Source: Comamonas sp. lk
GTDB lineage: Bacteria; Pseudomonadota; Gammaproteobacteria; Burkholderiales; Burkholderiaceae_C
DNA: 64,000 nucleotides
Direction: 5' to 3'
NCBI RefSeq assembly: GCF_900564145.1
Contig: NZ_UOOB01000001.1
Location: 2,048,754 to 2,112,753 of the forward strand
Below the pieces are notes generated by a model, which ran no database searches, had not been told where the DNA came from, and saw only the letters and a list, made by a program, of their open reading frames with translations. Positions within the stretch are counted from its first letter, which is position 1. Each line of letters opens with the position of its first letter. Positions 26,338-34,526 of the stretch are shown one piece after another. Made by a program: the position numbers and the translations under genes.

Positions 26338-26415
26338 CAAGCTCTTCTTCCGCCGGAATGACCCGGATCAAGTTCTCGGGTGTGGATCTCAGCACGGCAG
26401 TGCACCCCGGAGCGG
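26338..26415 (-). promoter_or_regulatory. TPP riboswitch (THI element)
   Basis: Read on the minus strand, the conserved TPP-aptamer blocks occur in order: CGGGGTGC (26409-26402), GCTGAGA, ACACCC, GAACTTGATC and CGGGTCATTCCGGCGGAAG. These match the THI-element consensus CGGGGUGC, CUGAGA, ACCC, GAACCUGAUC, GGGUAAU.CC.GCG. It ends about 80 bases before the LuxE-like start and points at it. When TPP is abundant such leaders switch off the downstream genes, usually by hiding the ribosome binding site in proteobacteria. So this cluster should be on when thiamin is short. Confidence 0.92.
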
Positions 26416-26483
26416 AGGGCCATCTTACCGCAGTTGCGCTGACGCCGTCGTGTACGGCGGCAAGCGCCCGAATGTCGGTCTGG

Positions 26484-27584
26484 CTAGGCGGGGCCGCTTT
26501 GGGCCAACGCCTGTGCCAGCAGGGCAATCGAGCGTGGCGCGCAGCCCTCGGCATCGTTGCTGATGGTCACAAAGGCGGGCTGGCCGGCACCCGTAATGCC
26601 CTGGATGGTGCGCGCCAGCAGGGCGCGGGTATGCAGGTCCTCGGAGCGGATTTCGTTGAAAGGCTCATGTTTTTTCTGCGCATCGGCGTAGCCATAGGCG
26701 CCGAAGATGCGGTTCAGGCTCCAGCGACAGACCAGGGGGCCGGGCCACAGGGCGCGCAGCATGGGTAGCTGCTGCTCTATGGGCGGCATCTTGCCGTGCA
26801 GCCCCAGGCAGAAGGTGGCTGCGTGGGCCTTGAGCGTGGCGGCCAGCGCAGGGCCCAGCAACTCGGGGTCGCGCACTTCCACGGCCACGATGACTTGCGG
26901 CCGAGCGGCCAGTGCCTGGCGCACGGCAGCCAGCATGACCCCCAGTTTGTCCAGCAACGCGCCGGGGCGGCTGAGCCAGCTCCAGGGCAGGGGGCTGAGC
27001 TGAAAGACCAGCACGCCCAGCTTTTCGCCCAGGCCTTCCAGCGTGGGCTCCACGAAATGTTCCACGGCCAGGCGCGGGTCCAGAAAGGCCGGGTTGCTCT
27101 GGCGGGGCTTGCCGTCCTCGCTGCGAACCTGGGCATCGGTGACTCCGGCCGGACATTTGACGACAAAACGAAAATCGGCATCGACCTGGGCTGCAAAAGC
27201 CGCGTATTGGCTGGCCGTCAGCGGGCGCCAGAAGGTGCGGTCCACGCAAACGGTGCGCAGCAGCGGGTGCTGGTGATAGGCGGTGAGCCCTTTTTTGGAT
27301 AGCACGCTGGCGTCATAGGCGCCGTCCCAGACCAGTCCATCCCAGCCGGGATAAGACCAGGTGGATACGCCCATGCGCAGACCCGCAGGCAGTTGGGCCG
27401 CCAGCTCTGCCAGCTGCAAAGCGCTTGGCGCAAGCGCTACACCGCCGGATTTAGCCGCTGTTTTGGGCGCGGGTTTGGCATCGGCCTGTCCGGGCGCCAA
27501 GCGCGATGCGGCCGTGCCGGGCGCGGGCTGGCGCTCCGGTGGGCTGGCATCGGCAAACAAGTCATCCTGGACAGAGTCGGGCAT
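26484..27584 (-). CDS. DUF72 domain-containing protein (YecE family)
   Basis: A 366-residue protein. The DUF72 domain starts near residue 68 (GLRMGVSTWSYPGWDGLVWDGAYD) with a TIM-barrel pattern: FVVKCPAGVTD, LGVLVFQLSPLPW, VAVEVRDPELL and a C-terminal FVTISNDAEGCAPRSIALL. The biochemical role of the family is unknown. Residues 1-65 are Ala/Pro-rich and disordered-looking, beyond the usual domain. It is upstream of, and in the same direction as, the TPP riboswitch, but ends before it and is probably separate. Confidence 0.82.
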   Translation of the reverse strand: MPDSVQDDLFADASPPERQPAPGTAASRLAPGQADAKPAPKTAAKSGGVALAPSALQLAELAAQLPAGLRMGVSTWSYPGWDGLVWDGAYDASVLSKKGLTAYHQHPLLRTVCVDRTFWRPLTASQYAAFAAQVDADFRFVVKCPAGVTDAQVRSEDGKPRQSNPAFLDPRLAVEHFVEPTLEGLGEKLGVLVFQLSPLPWSWLSRPGALLDKLGVMLAAVRQALAARPQVIVAVEVRDPELLGPALAATLKAHAATFCLGLHGKMPPIEQQLPMLRALWPGPLVCRWSLNRIFGAYGYADAQKKHEPFNEIRSEDLHTRALLARTIQGITGAGQPAFVTISNDAEGCAPRSIALLAQALAQSGPA

Positions 27585-27763
27585 GGTGAGTCTGATTTTA
27601 ATGAAATAGACCTCAAGCCCATAGTGAGAAAGCGCGAGCAGCTATGAAATGCATAGTTTTTTCGTTTCTGTTGCATTTCAGCCGGCTTGCATGCGCAGAG
27701 GGGCGGAATGCCTATGGCACACTCATTGGCTTTCTGGGTTGAACGCCATGGGGCGGGTATCAA

Positions 27764-30136
27764 ATGCAAAAAATCATTGGTCAGATTGCCGAAGAACTGA
27801 ATGTCAAGCCGCAGCAGGTGAGTGCCGCGGTGGAGTTGCTCGATGGCGGTGCCACGGTTCCGTTTGTTGCCCGCTACCGCAAGGAAGCGACGGGCGGCCT
27901 GGACGATACGCAGCTGCGTACGCTGGACGAGCGCCTGAGCTATCTGCGCGAGCTGGCTGATCGCCGCGAGACGGTGCTCAAAGCCATTGACGAGCAAGGC
28001 AAGCTGACCGACGCATTGCGTCTGGCCATTGCCACCGCTCCCACCAAGCAGGAGCTGGAAGACATTTACCTGCCTTTCAAGCAAAAGCGCCGCACCAAGG
28101 GTCAGATTGCCAAGGAATTCGGTATCGAGCCGCTGGCCGACAAGCTGTTTGCCGACCCTAAGCTGGATCCGCACAAGGAGGCCGAAGCCTTCTGCCAACC
28201 CGCTACCACCTTGGATGACGGCAAGCCGGGCCCGGATTTCTCGAACACGTTTGCGGTGCTGGACGGCGTACGCGACATCCTGTCCGAACGCTGGGCCGAA
28301 GACCCGGCGCTGGTGCAGAAGCTGCGTGAGTGGCTGTGGGAGGAGGGCCTGATCCGCTCCAAGAAGGTGGAAGCCAAGAACGAGGACGATCCCGAAGTCT
28401 CCAAGTTCCGCGACTATTTCGAATATGACGAGCCTATCGGCCGCGTGCCCTCGCACCGTGCTTTGGCCGTTTTCCGTGGCCGGGCGCTGGAGATTCTGGA
28501 AGCCAAGCTGGTTCAGCCGCTGGAACCCGAACCCGGCCAACCCAGTCTTGCCGAAGGCAAGATTGCCCTGCATCTGGGCTGGAGCCACGCCAAGCGCGCA
28601 TCGGATGACCTGCTGCGCAAATGCGTGGCCTGGACCTGGCGCGTGAAGCTGAGCCTGTCCACCGAACGCGATCTGTTCAGCCGCCTGCGTGAAGACGCTG
28701 AAAAGGTGGCCATCAAGGTGTTTGGCGACAATCTGCGTGATCTGCTGTTGGCAGCGCCTGCCGGCCAGCGTGCGGTGATCGGCCTGGACCCCGGCATTCG
28801 CACGGGCGTGAAAGTGGCCGTGGTGGACAGCACGGGCAAGCTGGTGGATACCACCACCATCTACCCGCATGAGCCGCGCCGCGACTGGGACGGTTCCTTG
28901 GCCGTGTTGGCCAAGCTGGTGGAAAAGCACAGCATCAACCTGATTGCCATCGGCAACGGCACGGCGAGCCGCGAAACGGACAAGCTGGCGGCCGATCTGA
29001 TCAAGATCGCAGAAAAAGCCGACAAGAAGATCGAGAAGGTGGTGGTCAGCGAAGCCGGTGCCTCGGTGTATTCGGCCAGTGAATTTGCGGCGCTGGAAAT
29101 GCCCGATATCGACGTAAGCTTGCGCGGTGCGGCATCGATTGCGCGCCGCCTGCAAGACCCGTTGGCCGAGCTGGTCAAGATCGACCCCAAGAGCATTGGC
29201 GTGGGCCAGTACCAGCACGATGTGAATCAGAGCGAGCTGGCTCGCCAGCTCGATGCCGTGGTGGAAGACTGTGTGAACTCCGTGGGCGTGGACCTGAATA
29301 CGGCCTCCGCCCCGCTGCTCAACCGCGTCTCCGGCCTTTCCGGCTCGGTCGCCAAGTCGGTGGTGCGCTGGCGCGATGCCAACGGTTCCTTCAAGAATCG
29401 CAAGCAGCTGATGGACGTGGCGGGTCTGGGTGCCAAGACCTTCGAGCAGGCCGCAGGCTTTTTGCGCATTCGCGGCGGTGACAATCCGCTGGATATGACG
29501 GGTGTTCACCCTGAAACCTATGCGGTGGTCGAGCAGATCATTGTCTCCACCGGCAAGGCCGTGGACCAGCTGATGGGCCGTGGCGAGTTGCTCAAGACTT
29601 TGAAGCCCGAGCAATTTGCCAGCGAGAAATTCGGCGCTGTCACTATCAAGGACATTCTGGGCGAGTTGGAAAAGCCGGGCCGCGATCCGCGTCCGGATTT
29701 TGTGGTGGCCCGCTTCAACGAGGGCGTGGACGACATCAAGGACTTGAAGGAAGGCATGACGCTGGAAGGCACGGTGAGCAACGTGGCCCAGTTTGGTGCT
29801 TTTGTGGATCTGGGCGTGCACCAGGACGGCCTGGTCCACGTGAGTCAGATGAGTCACAAATTCATCGAAGACGCACGCGAAGTGGTCAAGACCGGCCAGA
29901 TCGTCAAGGTCAAGGTGCTGGAGGTGGACGTGGCGCGCAAGCGCATCAGCCTGACCATGAAGCTGGATGCCGCACCTGCACGCAGGGATGGACCGCGCGA
30001 CAACCGGTTCGAGAGCGCCGGCCGGGGCCAGGGCCAACAGCGTGGCGGCTATGCCCAGGCCCAGCGTAGCAATGAGGCAACACAGCAAAATGCCATGTCA
30101 TCCGCTTTTGCCAAGTTGCAGAGCTTGAAGAAGTAA
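27764..30136 (+). CDS. tex: Tex family RNA-binding transcription accessory protein
   Basis: A 790-residue cytoplasmic nucleic-acid-binding protein related to eukaryotic Spt6. Order of domains: N-terminal helical Tex domain (VPFVARYRKEATGGLDD near residue 25), YqgF/RNase H-like domain (VIGLDPGIRTGVKVAVVD near residue 338), helix-hairpin-helix region (LNTASAPLLNRVSGLSGSVA near residue 510), and C-terminal S1 domain (residues about 660-735, VSNVAQFGAFVDLGVHQDGL). A basic, Gln/Gly-rich tail follows. Length and layout are normal. Confidence 0.95.
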   Translation: MQKIIGQIAEELNVKPQQVSAAVELLDGGATVPFVARYRKEATGGLDDTQLRTLDERLSYLRELADRRETVLKAIDEQGKLTDALRLAIATAPTKQELEDIYLPFKQKRRTKGQIAKEFGIEPLADKLFADPKLDPHKEAEAFCQPATTLDDGKPGPDFSNTFAVLDGVRDILSERWAEDPALVQKLREWLWEEGLIRSKKVEAKNEDDPEVSKFRDYFEYDEPIGRVPSHRALAVFRGRALEILEAKLVQPLEPEPGQPSLAEGKIALHLGWSHAKRASDDLLRKCVAWTWRVKLSLSTERDLFSRLREDAEKVAIKVFGDNLRDLLLAAPAGQRAVIGLDPGIRTGVKVAVVDSTGKLVDTTTIYPHEPRRDWDGSLAVLAKLVEKHSINLIAIGNGTASRETDKLAADLIKIAEKADKKIEKVVVSEAGASVYSASEFAALEMPDIDVSLRGAASIARRLQDPLAELVKIDPKSIGVGQYQHDVNQSELARQLDAVVEDCVNSVGVDLNTASAPLLNRVSGLSGSVAKSVVRWRDANGSFKNRKQLMDVAGLGAKTFEQAAGFLRIRGGDNPLDMTGVHPETYAVVEQIIVSTGKAVDQLMGRGELLKTLKPEQFASEKFGAVTIKDILGELEKPGRDPRPDFVVARFNEGVDDIKDLKEGMTLEGTVSNVAQFGAFVDLGVHQDGLVHVSQMSHKFIEDAREVVKTGQIVKVKVLEVDVARKRISLTMKLDAAPARRDGPRDNRFESAGRGQGQQRGGYAQAQRSNEATQQNAMSSAFAKLQSLKK

Positions 30137-30192
30137 GCTCTGGTGGTTGCACCAGTCCATCCACACAGCTTGCCTCAAACGCTACGGAAATC

Positions 30193-31035
30193 ATGAGTCT
30201 GTCACGTCCCATGGATCTGGCAGCCTTGCTCAGCTTGCCAGCTTCGCTGCCCAGCCAGCCACGCACCGTGGCTTTGCTGGCCAGCGAGCTGCGCAGACCT
30301 GAGCCCAGCCTGCGCCGACTCTGCCAGCTGTTTTCCACCGATCCGGCCCTGGCCGCTTCGGTTCTGGCGTCGGCCAATGGAGCCGGGTCTTTGATGGGGC
30401 AGAGCGTGCCCGGTGTGCCTGAAGCCTTGGTCGTCCTGCCGCAAGCCCAGTTGCGCCAGCTGGTGCATGAGGCGCTGGCAGGCCTGGGTGGACAGAACCT
30501 GCGCGGTTTCGATTTGCCGGCTTTCTGGCGCCACAGCCTTGAGACGGCCAAGCTGGCGCGAACGCTGGCTGCCACGGTCCAGAGCAATGGTTCTACAGCC
30601 TATGCATTGGGCCTGCTTCATGGTCTGGGGCAGCTGCACATCCATCGCGTTGCGCCCGAGCAGGCCGCCAAGGTCAGCGAACTGGTATCGCCCTGGGATC
30701 CTCAGCGGCCGCTGCTGGAGTCGCAGTTGTGCGGCTACGCATTCAGCCTCGTGACTGCCGGGCTGGCGCAGTCCTGGCATTTGCCTCAATTCATGGTGGA
30801 TGCGCTGCAATACATGCACGCGCCGCTGACGCAAGCCCAGTTCGAACCGTTGACCGGAGTCTTGCATCTGGCTGCATGGCGGGCCAGCACCTATATACAG
30901 CGCTGGGATGAGCGCCAACTGGCGGTGTCATTCCCCTCCGAAATAGGCCTGGCCCTGGGCCTGGATATCGATATGGTGCTCAGACAAGCCTCCATCGATT
31001 GGCATGCGGTAAGCGGTGTGGATGTACAGGTGTAG
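30193..31035 (+). CDS. HDOD domain-containing signalling protein
   Basis: A 280-residue protein whose core (residues about 15-215) follows the HDOD pattern: LASELRRPEPSLRRLCQLFSTDPALAASVLASANG, then HSLETAKLARTLAAT and GLLHGLGQLHI. HDOD domains are HD-like but usually lack the full metal site and act in signalling and virulence or motility control. It begins 56 bases after tex, so co-transcription with tex is possible. Confidence 0.8.
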   Translation: MSLSRPMDLAALLSLPASLPSQPRTVALLASELRRPEPSLRRLCQLFSTDPALAASVLASANGAGSLMGQSVPGVPEALVVLPQAQLRQLVHEALAGLGGQNLRGFDLPAFWRHSLETAKLARTLAATVQSNGSTAYALGLLHGLGQLHIHRVAPEQAAKVSELVSPWDPQRPLLESQLCGYAFSLVTAGLAQSWHLPQFMVDALQYMHAPLTQAQFEPLTGVLHLAAWRASTYIQRWDERQLAVSFPSEIGLALGLDIDMVLRQASIDWHAVSGVDVQV

Positions 31036-31452
31036 GCCGTGATCGTTTGATCCGCGAGGCATCGGATGCGGGGGTGTAATTTGTTTATGCTGTGAAACAA
31101 ATTCTTGCGTGGCGCTTACATCCAGAGTTACAAATTGCCACCGGTCGATGGAGCTGGCATCCCTGTGAATGAGGGTAAGTCCAAAACATTTCACCGAACT
31201 TGTATTTCCTGTTCCATAAGTCTTGGGCTGCGTGAGGTATGGGTTGTGCCAATGGCTGAACGCTGGTTGCTAGGTGGGCACTGACTTCTTTGTCCGATAA
31301 ATTTGCTTACCAATACAGCTTGTTCGCTTACATTGACAGCGTAAGGAAATTGATAAAAACTATCCTTGTGTTTCTTGGAGAGTTTTACTTAATTAAAACG
31401 GTGCTCTGGGATGTTGCAGCAATCACACAGTCTGACTGGCAAGGAGAGCGTC
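31036..31452. other. Intergenic region, AT-richer, no gene recognised
   Basis: About 400 bases before the response-regulator gene, with a stretch near 31290-31400 that is notably AT-rich (promoter-like). A 62-codon frame from 31290 has no ribosome binding site or family pattern and was not called. Confidence 0.5.
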
Positions 31453-32220
31453 TTGAAACCGTCCAACATCCCAGCTGACACTGGTGCCAAGGTACAGCCG
31501 GTGGCCGGCGAGACCCAGGGTTCAAGCATGTGGCCGGATTTTCTTGTCGGCCAACCCGACAAGCCGGTACGCGTGATCGTGGTGGATGATGATCTGCATA
31601 TCCGCCGGGTGATGGCCCAGGAAATCATGAATGACAAGCGCACCATGGTGGTTGCCCAAGCTTCCAGTCTGCGCGAAGCCAAGAAAGTCATACGCCAGCA
31701 CGAGTTTGACGTGATGCTGGTGGACCTCAATCTTGGTGACGGTAATGGGCTGGAGCTGCTGGATTTGATGAAGAGCGCCTGTCCACATGCCGAGGCTGTG
31801 GTGGTCTCTGTGGTGGAGACGGACGATCAGGTGCTCAAGGCCTTTGAATTGGGTGCTGCCGGCTATATGGTCAAGAACTCCTGGTTTGGCAATTACGCAC
31901 AAGCGGTCTTGCAAGTGGCCAATGGCGGCGCCTCCATCACTCCCAATCTGGCGCGACGTCTGCTGCAGCGGTTTGACAAGACTGCGACCTCGGCAGACGC
32001 TGTGCCCCGAGCGCCTGACCCTACGCTGGACCGTCTCTCCGCGCGTGAGCGCGAGGTGCTGCGTATGGTGTCCAGCGGCTACACCAGTGCTGAAATTGGC
32101 GAACGTCTGCTGATCAGCGCCATGACAGTGAACACCCATATCAAAAATATTTACCGCAAGCTGCAAGTGCGCACCCGTGCACAGGCCGTACGCTTTGCCT
32201 CGTTGCGCGGTTTGTTCTGA
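31453..32220 (+). CDS. Response regulator, NarL/LuxR-type
   Basis: A two-domain transcription factor of 255 residues from the TTG at 31453. The receiver domain has the acidic pair VVDDD, the phosphoacceptor Asp in VMLVDLNLGDGNG and the conserved Lys in GYMVKNSWF. The C-terminal LuxR-type helix-turn-helix reads LSAREREVLRMVSSGYTSAEIGERL, then VNTHIKNIYRKLQV. The TTG start has AAGGAG six bases upstream; an ATG at 31411 without a ribosome binding site would add 14 residues. It is followed 14 bases later by its probable partner kinase. Confidence 0.87.
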   Translation: MKPSNIPADTGAKVQPVAGETQGSSMWPDFLVGQPDKPVRVIVVDDDLHIRRVMAQEIMNDKRTMVVAQASSLREAKKVIRQHEFDVMLVDLNLGDGNGLELLDLMKSACPHAEAVVVSVVETDDQVLKAFELGAAGYMVKNSWFGNYAQAVLQVANGGASITPNLARRLLQRFDKTATSADAVPRAPDPTLDRLSAREREVLRMVSSGYTSAEIGERLLISAMTVNTHIKNIYRKLQVRTRAQAVRFASLRGLF

Positions 32221-32234
32221 GAGGGCTGAACACC

Positions 32235-33107
32235 ATGGCCATGCAGCCGCCAAGCGATATTTGGGTGCGTTTGCTGCTGGCTTTGCTGCAATTGGCCGTT
32301 TTGATTGCCTGGGGTTTGCAGCCGCAGGCAATGCAGTCTCCGCTGCTGCTGGCGATGACCGCGCTGACGGCGCTGGCCACATTTTTTTGGCTGCTTTGGC
32401 TCTTGCCTCTGGCGTATCGCAGTATTTTGTGGCGCAGAAGGCGCAGCGTGCGCCCCTCGCGCGAGGTTCAGGCCGAGCGCCGTCGCATTGCGGCGGCCTT
32501 GCACGATGGTGTGGGCAGTCAACTGGTGCAGGCTATGCTGCTGCTGGATGAGACCCCTGGCAACGAGCATCCTGTGCAAGCCATGCTGGAGCAGTCCTTG
32601 CTGGATTTACGCTGGATTGTGGACTCCATGGATGGGCAAGGCGATGCCTTGATCATTCGCCTGGCCCGCTTTCGCCACCGCTTGCAAGCCGTGACCGAGC
32701 GCCGTGGCATGCATCTGTATTGGGAGGTCTGGGATCCGGAATTCGATGAGGCCAGTTTGGGTCGCAGGTTGCCAGCCGGGGCCATGGCCGAGCAGATCAT
32801 GGCCATCTTGCAGGAAGCAGCGAGCAATGTGCTGCAGCATTCCCAAGCGACCGAACTCTGGATCACTCTGGAGCCTTTCGATCCAGCCAGCAATAAAACG
32901 CCGGGCCAGGTAGCAGTTCGAGTTGCTGCTCATTCTTTTGCCCATGCGCAACTCTCGATTCGAGACAATGGCCGTGGGCTGGAAGTTCAAACCCCGTCTG
33001 CAGGTTTGGGGCTTTCCAGCATGCGCCGACGGGCTGCGGAGATAGGTGCGCAACTACAGCTACAGCCGCGAGAGGGCGGAGGCGTTTCGGTTCTTCTGTA
33101 TTGGTAG
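32235..33107 (+). CDS. Sensor histidine kinase, NarX-like (HisKA_3)
   Basis: A 290-residue membrane kinase. Two hydrophobic segments (residues about 9-26 and 34-62) are joined by a very short loop, so there is almost no periplasmic sensor. The phosphoacceptor motif RRRIAAALHDGVGSQL is near residue 82 and the ATP-binding domain has ILQEAASNVLQHSQA (N box), DNGRG and GLGLSSMRRRA. With the preceding response regulator it forms a two-component system. The stimulus is unknown; the compact membrane part suggests sensing within the membrane. Confidence 0.87.
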   Translation: MAMQPPSDIWVRLLLALLQLAVLIAWGLQPQAMQSPLLLAMTALTALATFFWLLWLLPLAYRSILWRRRRSVRPSREVQAERRRIAAALHDGVGSQLVQAMLLLDETPGNEHPVQAMLEQSLLDLRWIVDSMDGQGDALIIRLARFRHRLQAVTERRGMHLYWEVWDPEFDEASLGRRLPAGAMAEQIMAILQEAASNVLQHSQATELWITLEPFDPASNKTPGQVAVRVAAHSFAHAQLSIRDNGRGLEVQTPSAGLGLSSMRRRAAEIGAQLQLQPREGGGVSVLLYW

Positions 33108-33190
33108 CGGTGCAGTAGCGCTGCTTGGCCTTGGGCGTCTTGTCGCACTCGCAGTGTGCCGGTCTGGCATTGGGCTGCACAATGGCGGGC

Positions 33191-34291
33191 ATGAGTCATA
33201 CACCTGCGCTTCGCATATACGCTGGCCCCAAGGCCTTGGCCCATATTCGCCAGAACGGCCTGGCGCCAGACTCCATTCGCGTGATTCCTGCTGCCGCCGG
33301 CGGGCCCAAGGGCTTGATTCTGGGGCCGCTGGATCGCTTCATCTTCGGCCAGTGGTTGCCGCAGTCGTCTCAAACCGTGGATCTGGTGGGCGCCTCCATC
33401 GGTGCCTGGCGCATGGCCACGGCCTGCCTGGAGCAGCCTACCGCTGCGTTGGAGCGGCTGGAGCGCGACTATATTGCCCAGCGCTTTGATCCTCCCCCAG
33501 GCCAGAAGCGAACTCCATCCTGGTTGGTGAGCGAACGCTTTGCGCAAAGCCTGCAAGACTTTTATGGCGGTCGGGTGAGCGAGGTGCTGACCCATCCCCG
33601 CTATCGCCTGCATGTGATCGCGGCGCGCGGTCACAAGCTGCTGGCCCGAGAATCCCGCTGGCGCACGCCGCTGGGCTATCTGGGTGCATTTGCCTGCAAT
33701 GCGGTACGGCGGCCGGCTCTGGGTCATTGGCTGGAGCGGGTGGTTTTTTCCACGGCAGCAGGCGGCGCGCTGCACGCCATGCCTTTTGGAGCTGATGATC
33801 TGCGCACCCGCCAGGTGGAACTGACCTCACGTAATTTCATGGAGGCCGTGCGGGCCAGCTGTTCCATTCCCTTTGTGCTGAAGGCCGTACACGATATCGA
33901 GGGCGCTCCGCGCGGTGCGTACTGGGATGGCGGGATTACCGACTATCACATGCATCTGGATTACGCTGCCTCGCGTGCCGGAGAAGGCATTGTGCTGTAT
34001 CCGCATTTTCAGAAAGCCGTGGTACCCGGCTGGCTGGACAAGAGCTTGCGCTGGCGCCACAAGCCCAGCCACTATCTGGACTCCATGGTGGTGCTGGCCC
34101 CGGATGCCGCCTGGGTGGCCGGCCTGCCGCGCGGCAAGCTGCCCGATCGGCATGATTTTCTGGATTACGGCAGCGATCACCAGGCCCGTTCCCGCGCCTG
34201 GAATGCCGCGACGGCGGCAAGTCAGCAATTGGCCGACGAGTTCGCCCAGTGGCTGGACAGGCCGGACCCCGGCTGTGTGCAGCCACTTTGA
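33191..34291 (+). CDS. Patatin-like phospholipase family protein
   Basis: A 366-residue predicted serine acylhydrolase with a Ser-Asp dyad. The oxyanion hole is AAGGPKG near residue 36, the nucleophile elbow GASIGAWR near residue 67 and the catalytic Asp in YWDGGITDYH near residue 245. The first ATG pair at 33182/33191 is ambiguous; frames upstream (from 33125) add residues unlike the family. No signal peptide is visible, so it is probably cytoplasmic or membrane-associated. It starts 83 bases after the kinase. Confidence 0.83.
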   Translation: MSHTPALRIYAGPKALAHIRQNGLAPDSIRVIPAAAGGPKGLILGPLDRFIFGQWLPQSSQTVDLVGASIGAWRMATACLEQPTAALERLERDYIAQRFDPPPGQKRTPSWLVSERFAQSLQDFYGGRVSEVLTHPRYRLHVIAARGHKLLARESRWRTPLGYLGAFACNAVRRPALGHWLERVVFSTAAGGALHAMPFGADDLRTRQVELTSRNFMEAVRASCSIPFVLKAVHDIEGAPRGAYWDGGITDYHMHLDYAASRAGEGIVLYPHFQKAVVPGWLDKSLRWRHKPSHYLDSMVVLAPDAAWVAGLPRGKLPDRHDFLDYGSDHQARSRAWNAATAASQQLADEFAQWLDRPDPGCVQPL

Positions 34292-34526
34292 GTGGATGCA
34301 TGATTTACCTTTGATAGCAGGCAGCGCCCATATTCAAAGGGTTTAATAGATTTTTCATTCATAAATGAAGACTGGTAAAGCGCGAGCAGCTCCTCTTTTG
34401 GGTGAGCTGCATCGCAGTGCTGGCATCGAGGGCTTGCACTTGGATCGAGTCGCAACTTTTTCAGGCTTGGCTACCATGTAAACCAGTTTCTGTGTCTGGC
34501 AAATCATCCATCGAGTAACGTTGATC

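Noticed and set aside
27437..30088. Open frame of 883 codons on the minus strand opposite tex
   Set aside because: It is antisense to a gene with full Tex domain order; its product is His- and Gln-rich low-complexity, typical of shadow frames in GC-rich DNA.
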